Made by a program: the position numbers and the translations under genes. A stretch of DNA of 11,564 bases from Acholeplasmataceae bacterium (lineage in GTDB: Bacteria > Bacillota_I > Bacilli_A > Acholeplasmatales > Acholeplasmataceae). The DNA is taken from positions 1 to 11,564 of the forward strand of contig JAQVBA010000035.1 of NCBI GenBank assembly GCA_028690555.1, in the 5' to 3' direction. Positions 6,911-11,564 of the stretch are shown here, in pieces. The first letter of the stretch is position 1; every line of letters starts with the position of its first letter. The notes under the pieces are model-generated. The model made no database searches and had not been told where the DNA came from. It saw only the letters and a list, made by a program, of their open reading frames with translations.

Positions 6911-6939
6911 AAAAGTGTAAATCGTCTAGATTCACACTT
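6909..6939 (-). terminator. Rho-independent terminator of the GGDEF-EAL gene
   Basis: The minus-strand transcript pairs 6929-6939 with 6913-6923 over 11 bp, including one G-U pair, around the 5-nt loop TAGAC. It continues into a short U-run (6909-6914). The stop codon of the GGDEF-EAL gene (6932-6934) is inside the first arm, so the last codons encode half of the hairpin. Confidence 0.85.
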
Positions 6940-8575
6940 CTTTTTCTTGCTTAATTTGGTCAAATTTTTCGATGATTTCACTTTGCTTCGCTGGTTTACT
7001 GTAATAGTAGCCTTGACCGTAATCGATACTTAGCTTTTTCATTAAATCATGTTGAGCTTTCGTTTCAATACCTTCAGCAACCACTTCCATCTCCAAATGA
7101 TGGGCTAAATCCACCATACCTTTCAAAATGAATATATCTGCTTGATGATCAAAAATAGAGGAGATGAATGAACGATCAATTTTCACGATATCAATGGGGA
7201 GCTTTTGAAGATATGTCAATGATGAATATCCTGTTCCAAAATCATCAAGAGCAATCGTAAATCCTAAATCTTTCAATTGATTTAAAACGTTTATACTTTT
7301 TTCTAAATCATCGATAACCGCTGTCTCAGTAATTTCTAAAATGACGTTTTTAGGTTGAAATTTAAATCGCTTTACCCATTCAGAAATTCTTTGAATAAAA
7401 ATATTTTCAGATAAAACGACAGGGGATAAATTAATGGAAACACTAAAATCATCTTTAGAATTCCATCCACTAAAATCTTTAGATGTTTGATTAAAAACCC
7501 ACTCGGTAATGTCATGAATGAATCCATTCTTCTCAGAAAATGGGATAAAATCAAGTGGTGGAATATTTTTACCATCGCGATTTGTCCAACGTAACAAGGC
7601 TTCGACAGATGATACTTCCATTGTTTCTATTTTTATGACGGGTTGATAATGAATTGAAAACTCATGATGTGCGATCGCACCTCGAAGCTGATTGGATAAT
7701 GATGCTTGATTTTCAATCGATATAATCATCTCATTATCAAAAATAATGATTTGATCTTTCCGGTTACTCTTTGCATGCGATAATGCAACATCAGCGTGTC
7801 TCAGTAAAGAAATATAATCTTTTCCGTGTTCTGGATAAATCGCAACCCCTACACTAAATGTGATAAAGTAATCATTTAAATTGAGTGCATATTCCCCTCT
7901 TAATAAATCGAATATCTTGTAAATTCTTTTTTTCGCTTCATCCAAGTTTTGAATTTCTAAAACTAAAACGAATTCATCTCCACTCATACGTGCAATAAGA
8001 ACTTCTTGATTTAGTGATTTCGATAATCGTTCTGAAACCATTTTGATCAGTTCATCACCTGTATGATGCCCTAATATTTCATTCACATGGCGAAATTCGT
8101 CGATATCAAAATAGATAAATGCAAATTGTGATTTATCTTTCACTTTCTTGATTAATTTATCGATTTGTTGATGAAGCAAAATCTTATTTGGTAATCCTGT
8201 TAATTCATCATAATAAGCCAATCTATAAAGTTGGTTTTCAAGTTTTAAAGAGTTTTCGTGACTTAGATCAAGATCTTCATACGCTTGGTTCAAATTAACA
8301 AGTGAAGAAACATATTGGTCAATACGATGAAAAATGATGGCATAGAAAACAACAGCGGTAATTAAAACATACAAAATGCCTTTAACGCTTTGAACCCTCG
8401 CATAGACTTCAGGATCATCAAATAAAAAGTCAACAATATAATCGGACGTTAAAATCCAAGCAAACCCTAAAAAAACATAATAAATTATGATTCTTATCGT
8501 CGCTTCTTTAGAATTTAGATGTTTATCTTTTTCTAGTTTAACGTTTTTATGCAAATCATAAGGCTTTTTATTCAA
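6932..8575 (-). CDS. Membrane-bound GGDEF-EAL protein (cyclic-di-GMP synthesis/breakdown)
   Basis: This 547-residue protein has two predicted membrane helices (about 27-47 and 65-83), a short linker helix, then a GGDEF domain (about 115-280) and an EAL domain (about 290-540) in the cytoplasm. In the GGDEF domain the signature is SGDEF (198-202), and DIDEF...N...GHHTGDE is present. The inhibitory RxxD site is replaced by NQEV (189-192). The EAL domain keeps the residues known for phosphodiesterase activity: Glu325 (EALLRW), Asn382, Glu414 (EITET), the Asp444-Asp445 pair (DDFGTGYSS), Lys465 (KIDRSF) and Glu501 (EGIET). Breakdown of c-di-GMP looks likely; synthesis is possible but less sure. There is no PAS, HAMP or other known sensor; the short loop between the helices is the only outside part. 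The start is TTG, with an in-frame TAG directly before it and a GGTGAT ribosome site. It lies 50 bp after the MATE gene. Confidence 0.93.
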   Translation of the reverse strand: MNKKPYDLHKNVKLEKDKHLNSKEATIRIIIYYVFLGFAWILTSDYIVDFLFDDPEVYARVQSVKGILYVLITAVVFYAIIFHRIDQYVSSLVNLNQAYEDLDLSHENSLKLENQLYRLAYYDELTGLPNKILLHQQIDKLIKKVKDKSQFAFIYFDIDEFRHVNEILGHHTGDELIKMVSERLSKSLNQEVLIARMSGDEFVLVLEIQNLDEAKKRIYKIFDLLRGEYALNLNDYFITFSVGVAIYPEHGKDYISLLRHADVALSHAKSNRKDQIIIFDNEMIISIENQASLSNQLRGAIAHHEFSIHYQPVIKIETMEVSSVEALLRWTNRDGKNIPPLDFIPFSEKNGFIHDITEWVFNQTSKDFSGWNSKDDFSVSINLSPVVLSENIFIQRISEWVKRFKFQPKNVILEITETAVIDDLEKSINVLNQLKDLGFTIALDDFGTGYSSLTYLQKLPIDIVKIDRSFISSIFDHQADIFILKGMVDLAHHLEMEVVAEGIETKAQHDLMKKLSIDYGQGYYYSKPAKQSEIIEKFDQIKQEKEV

Positions 8576-8579
8576 CTAA

Positions 8580-8585
8580 ATCACC
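8580..8585 (-). promoter_or_regulatory. Ribosome binding site fixing a TTG start for GGDEF-EAL
   Basis: The minus strand reads GTGGGTGAT, matching seven of nine positions of GGAGGTGAT, 4 nt before TTG at 8575. The codon before this TTG is TAG in the same frame, and there is no in-frame ATG before the membrane helices, so TTG is the best start. Confidence 0.6.
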
Positions 8586-8597
8586 CACTTTGTAACT

Positions 8598-8629
8598 ATT
8601 ATATCGTCTTTTTTACAAAAATCTATCAA
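8598..8629 (-). promoter_or_regulatory. Possible own promoter of the GGDEF-EAL gene
   Basis: A perfect TATAAT lies at 8598-8603 on the minus strand. The best -35 (TTGATA, 8624-8629) is 20 bp away, longer than normal, and overlaps the MATE stop codon. It could be a weak internal promoter adding to read-through from the MATE gene. Confidence 0.4.
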
Positions 8630-9996
8630 ATTGTAACTTCACGATGCTCTAATGCTAAATTTTTGACCCAATGCTCTTTTCTAAACCTTGATAATCCAAA
8701 AAACATTTTTGGGAGATCTAAACTTTGAATGAGTAAAAACATCATCGTAACTTTTAAATCGGTGAGATATGCTAAAACCATTGCAATCGGTACAGCGACA
8801 ACCCACATATAACCTGAATCAATCATGAATGTCGATTTTGTATCTCCACCCGATCTTAGTGTGAAAAATAATGCGACATTGAAAGAATAGACTGGAATGA
8901 ATAATGCATTGATTCGAATATTAAATCTTGCGATATCTTTTGTTGTTTCAGCAACATCATAAATATTTAAAATAAAGAAACTTAAGATGAATAGTATTAA
9001 ACCAGCGATTGCTGCAAAAAATACAGAAAAAGCAATGAGCTTTCTTGCATTATCTTTCGCTTCATCTAAAGCATTTTTACCTAAAGTGTTTCCTACGAGT
9101 ACCGCAACTGCGGTCGCAATACCTCCGAAGGTTACAAAGACAAGTTGAGAGATAGCTCCTGAGATGTTAAGTGCAGCAAGTGCACTATCGCCTCTCGTTG
9201 AATATGCATGTAAAAAAGCAGTTTGTCCAGTGGACCACAATAATTCGTTTAAAGTGAGTGGAATCGACATGATGATCATACTTCTTAAAAGCTTAGGTTG
9301 AATATGAAGCATCTGTGTCATCTTTGTATTGAAAATACTACCCTTTTTAATTAATAAAACAATCATTAAGCCTAACTCAACAAATCTTGAAATAAATGTT
9401 GCAATTGCGGCCCCTGTGACACCTAATGCTGGAAAACCAAGTAAACCAAATATGAGTAAAAAATTGAGCAATGTATTCGTAATAATCGCCACAATAGAAA
9501 TATATAACAACGGTTTGGTAATACTCATTTCTCGAAATGTATTAGATATCGCAACAGAAATCACCCAAGGAAATGCACTCCACCTTGCAATCTTTAAATA
9601 TGCGAGACCTTGCTTAATGGTTTCTGGATTTTTAGTAAATAATCGAATTAAATTTTCGCCAAAAACTGTAAATATGATGAGAGCTATTAGGGCAATTAAT
9701 GCTCCGGTTATAAGCTTAAAACGAAATGTTTGTTTTAATTTATCATGATCACCGGAACCAAAAAATTGCGAGGTAAAAATACCTGCGCCAGCATAAGCCC
9801 CAAACGTGACTAATATGACGATAAAATAGAGTTGATTAATCACAGATACAGCACCAATGGATGATTCGCCAAGTCTTCCGACCATGACATTATCAACAAG
9901 CTGAACTGATGTTGTGATTAATTGCTGTAAAACAAGTGGTGCAGCCACTTGAAATAGTGTTTTATAAAATTGTCTGTCTCCTATAAATGTCTTCAT
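8626..9996 (-). CDS. MATE-family multidrug/cation exporter
   Basis: This is a 456-residue inner-membrane exporter of the MATE family, which drives out organic cations, drugs or metabolites with a Na+ or H+ gradient. The protein is hydrophobic throughout with about 12 helices in two similar halves. Recognisable family segments are LVDNVMVGRLG (33-43), GAYAGAGIFTSQFFGSGD (66-83), NFLLIFGLLG with GVTGAAIAT (178-200), GNTLGKNALDEA (302-313) in the second half and LRSGGDTKSTF (380-390). The in-frame GTG at 10008 would add four residues, but ATG at 9996 has GAGGT at proper distance and is chosen. The substrate cannot be told. It has its own promoter, and no terminator separates it from the downstream GGDEF-EAL gene, so co-transcription is likely. 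Confidence 0.94.
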   Translation of the reverse strand: MKTFIGDRQFYKTLFQVAAPLVLQQLITTSVQLVDNVMVGRLGESSIGAVSVINQLYFIVILVTFGAYAGAGIFTSQFFGSGDHDKLKQTFRFKLITGALIALIALIIFTVFGENLIRLFTKNPETIKQGLAYLKIARWSAFPWVISVAISNTFREMSITKPLLYISIVAIITNTLLNFLLIFGLLGFPALGVTGAAIATFISRFVELGLMIVLLIKKGSIFNTKMTQMLHIQPKLLRSMIIMSIPLTLNELLWSTGQTAFLHAYSTRGDSALAALNISGAISQLVFVTFGGIATAVAVLVGNTLGKNALDEAKDNARKLIAFSVFFAAIAGLILFILSFFILNIYDVAETTKDIARFNIRINALFIPVYSFNVALFFTLRSGGDTKSTFMIDSGYMWVVAVPIAMVLAYLTDLKVTMMFLLIQSLDLPKMFFGLSRFRKEHWVKNLALEHREVTI

Positions 9997-10001
9997 TACA
10001 T

Positions 10002-10006
10002 ACCTC
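10002..10006 (-). promoter_or_regulatory. Ribosome binding site of the MATE gene
   Basis: GAGGT on the minus strand lies 5 nt before ATG 9996 and would be part of the coding region if GTG 10008 were the start. This supports the ATG. Confidence 0.6.
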
Positions 10007-10016
10007 ACACGAAACG

Positions 10017-10046
10017 ATTATACATGAAAGGTATCACGTCTTGCAA
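10017..10046 (-). promoter_or_regulatory. Promoter of the MATE (and GGDEF-EAL) transcript
   Basis: On the minus strand, TTGCAA (10041-10046) and a perfect TATAAT (10017-10022) are separated by 18 bp. It starts just after the pyruvate kinase terminator. The 11-bp string TCATGTATAAT recurs at the pyruvate kinase promoter. Confidence 0.7.
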
Positions 10047-10054
10047 TCGAATTG

Positions 10055-10081
10055 AAAAAAAAGACTCTATTAAATAGAGTC
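10055..10081 (-). terminator. Rho-independent terminator of pyruvate kinase
   Basis: The minus-strand transcript pairs GACTCTAT (10074-10081) with ATAGAGTC (10063-10070) around a 3-nt loop, followed by eight Us (10055-10062). The stem starts 9 nt after the stop codon. Confidence 0.93.
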
Positions 10082-10090
10082 AATGATTGA

Positions 10091-11509
10091 TTAGGGTATA
10101 TCAATAATTCTTAATGTGTTTGTAGAGCCGTGTTGCTGTCTCCAACCTGAAGTCATAATGATGGTATCTCCAGACTTGAAACCAAAATCTTTTGCAACTT
10201 CGATGGCCACTTCATCATAGAGTTCATAGTCAGTGACATTATTTCTTTTCGCTGCAAACACACCCCAATAATAAGACAATTTAGTGCATGTCTCGATATT
10301 ATCAGTAATCGCTAAAATTGGAACAGATGGTCTAAATTTACAAATACGTTTTGCAGTACCACCAGTTTCCGTAAAAGCTACAATTAATTTCACTTTATTT
10401 AATGCTAAAGCTGTTTGGCTTACTGCAATACCAATCGCATCATTCACCGTTTGTTGGCTTGTAGCGATCGATAATTTTAAGCGATCTTCATATGGTATGT
10501 TATCTTCAATTGCCTTTGCAATCGTATCCATCGTTAATACTGCTTCAATGGGGTATTCACCTGCTGCAGATTCTCCAGATAACATAATCGCATCTGAGCC
10601 ATCTAAAATGGCATTTGCAACGTCTGATGCCTCAGCTCTTGTAGGTCTTGGTGAATACATCATCGATTCAAGCATATGAGTCGCTGTAATCACTGGTTTC
10701 CCTTTTTCATTGGCGAGCTTAATCATCTTCTTTTGATATAAAGGCACTAAAGAAGTCGAAACTTCAACCCCTAAATCACCACGAGCAACCATGATACCAT
10801 CGCTAACTTCTAAAATTTCTTCTAAGTTATCCATGCCTTCTTGGTTTTCAATTTTTGCGATTAACTCAATTTTAGGTTTACCCACACTTTTTAAAATATC
10901 TCTGACGGCTAAAACATCTTCTTTTCTTCTCACGAAAGATAAAGCAATCATATCCACGCCTTTATTAGCAACAAAGACAATGTCATCATAATCCTTTTTG
11001 GAAATAAATGGCATCGAAAGTTTAACATTGGGAACATTGACACCTTTTTTAGTTTTAATCGTTCCAGAATTATTGACTTCACAATAGAGTATTTCTGGAG
11101 TTGCTTTTAAAACATTTAAACGCATTTTCCCATCGTCAATGAGTAAAAAATCATGATCTTTAATATCGTCAAAAAGTTCAGGACAAGCAATATGGAATCT
11201 TTCACGATTTCCTAAAATTGGCTCTTTCCAAACTTCAACTTTTTCCCCTCGTATAAATGATGCAACACCATTTTCAAATTCGCCAGTACGAATTTCAGGT
11301 CCTTTCGTATCCGCTAAAATACCAATAAAACGATTTTTTTCTTTTGATACTTTTCTGATGCGCGTAATTCTTCTTTCATGTTCTTCATGATCAGCATGTG
11401 AAAAATTAAGCCGTGCAACATTCATGCCAGCATCAATCAATTTTCCAATCATTTCTTCGGATTCAGAAACAGGTCCTATAGTACATATAATTTTAGTTTT
11501 TCTCTTCAT
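10091..11509 (-). CDS. pyk: Pyruvate kinase
   Basis: Pyruvate kinase converts phosphoenolpyruvate and ADP to pyruvate and ATP, the last step of glycolysis, in the cytosol as a tetramer. Visible active-site elements: Arg33, Asn35 and Ser37 (ARLNFSH), Asp68-Thr69 (ADTKGPEIRTG), Lys219 and Glu221 (IAKIENQEG), Asp245 (ARGDLG) and Thr277 (ITATHMLESM), then PRPTRAEASDVANAI. Position 278 is His where nearly all family members I know have Gln. The 472-residue length is that of the core enzyme; the extra C-terminal PEP-utiliser-like domain of Bacillus pyruvate kinases is absent. Start ATG has AGGAGG 5 nt upstream. It has its own -10 box and a strong terminator. In an organism without respiration this step would be a main ATP source (inference). 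Confidence 0.97.
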   Translation of the reverse strand: MKRKTKIICTIGPVSESEEMIGKLIDAGMNVARLNFSHADHEEHERRITRIRKVSKEKNRFIGILADTKGPEIRTGEFENGVASFIRGEKVEVWKEPILGNRERFHIACPELFDDIKDHDFLLIDDGKMRLNVLKATPEILYCEVNNSGTIKTKKGVNVPNVKLSMPFISKKDYDDIVFVANKGVDMIALSFVRRKEDVLAVRDILKSVGKPKIELIAKIENQEGMDNLEEILEVSDGIMVARGDLGVEVSTSLVPLYQKKMIKLANEKGKPVITATHMLESMMYSPRPTRAEASDVANAILDGSDAIMLSGESAAGEYPIEAVLTMDTIAKAIEDNIPYEDRLKLSIATSQQTVNDAIGIAVSQTALALNKVKLIVAFTETGGTAKRICKFRPSVPILAITDNIETCTKLSYYWGVFAAKRNNVTDYELYDEVAIEVAKDFGFKSGDTIIMTSGWRQQHGSTNTLRIIDIP

Positions 11510-11535
11510 GTTAACCTCCTACAACCTACATGAAC

Positions 11536-11541
11536 ATTATA
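11536..11541 (-). promoter_or_regulatory. -10 box of the pyruvate kinase promoter
   Basis: A perfect TATAAT lies on the minus strand 26 nt before the start codon. The -35 position at 17-bp spacing falls in a T-run at the window edge (11556-11564), which may be the tail of a terminator of the gene upstream. A -35 box cannot be judged from this window. Confidence 0.62.
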
Positions 11542-11564
11542 CATGATGCGCGTATAAAAAAAAA

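Noticed and set aside
9329..9748. Open frame of 139 codons opposite the MATE gene
   Set aside because: It is antisense to conserved MATE helices; its composition is the mirror of a hydrophobic coding strand, and no ribosome site was seen.
9996..10001. ATG-TAA minimal frame overlapping the MATE start codon
   Set aside because: A start followed at once by stop can arise by chance in AT-rich DNA, and no regulatory peptide is encoded.
10023..10037. Second cre-like site before the MATE gene (ATGAAAGGTATCACG)
   Set aside because: It lacks the central CG of the consensus and has further mismatches.
10284..10679. Open frame of 131 codons opposite pyruvate kinase
   Set aside because: It is antisense to highly conserved pyk sequence with no sign of its own start signals.
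1..11564. A new multi-gene defence, mobile or biosynthetic system
   Set aside because: All eight protein genes fall in well-known families with complete active sites, and there are no inverted-repeat-bounded elements, transposases, direct-repeat arrays or unexplained long gaps.

Overview
The window is an ordinary housekeeping stretch of an AT-rich, low-GC Gram-positive-type chromosome. It fits best with an Acholeplasma-like mollicute that uses the standard genetic code. Three things support this. First, clpB has a CIRCE operator and encodes a ClpB with no N-terminal domain, as in mollicutes. Second, all clear tryptophan codons are TGG, and TGA ends four genes; reading TGA as Trp would run the phosphatase frame through the tRNA promoter into the tRNA gene. 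Third, every readable promoter carries a perfect TATAAT. The lineage is an inference: nothing here excludes another low-GC Firmicute.

Layout, left to right: a tRNA-Cys gene (1-74, minus) with a consensus promoter; a low-molecular-weight protein-tyrosine phosphatase (minus); a divergent regulatory region with CIRCE; clpB, the only plus-strand gene. Everything after that is on the minus strand. In transcription order it reads: pyruvate kinase (own promoter and terminator); a MATE exporter followed 50 bp later by a membrane GGDEF-EAL protein (probably one transcript, with a terminator); an M29 aminopeptidase (own promoter and terminator); an S9-family serine peptidase with an abutting SAM-dependent methyltransferase (own promoter), which ends in a bidirectional terminator shared with clpB.

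Functional themes are protein quality control (ClpB), peptide breakdown (two unrelated cytosolic peptidases side by side), glycolytic ATP production (pyruvate kinase), export (MATE) and signalling (c-di-GMP turnover, phosphotyrosine removal). Packing is tight: there is no gene-free stretch over about 130 bp, and two of the four terminators contain stop codons.

I found no new multi-gene system, CRISPR array, insertion sequence or phage remnant. The points most worth a second look are the shared CIRCE/divergent promoter region, the GGDEF-EAL protein in a probable wall-less bacterium, and a cre-like site in the aminopeptidase promoter.
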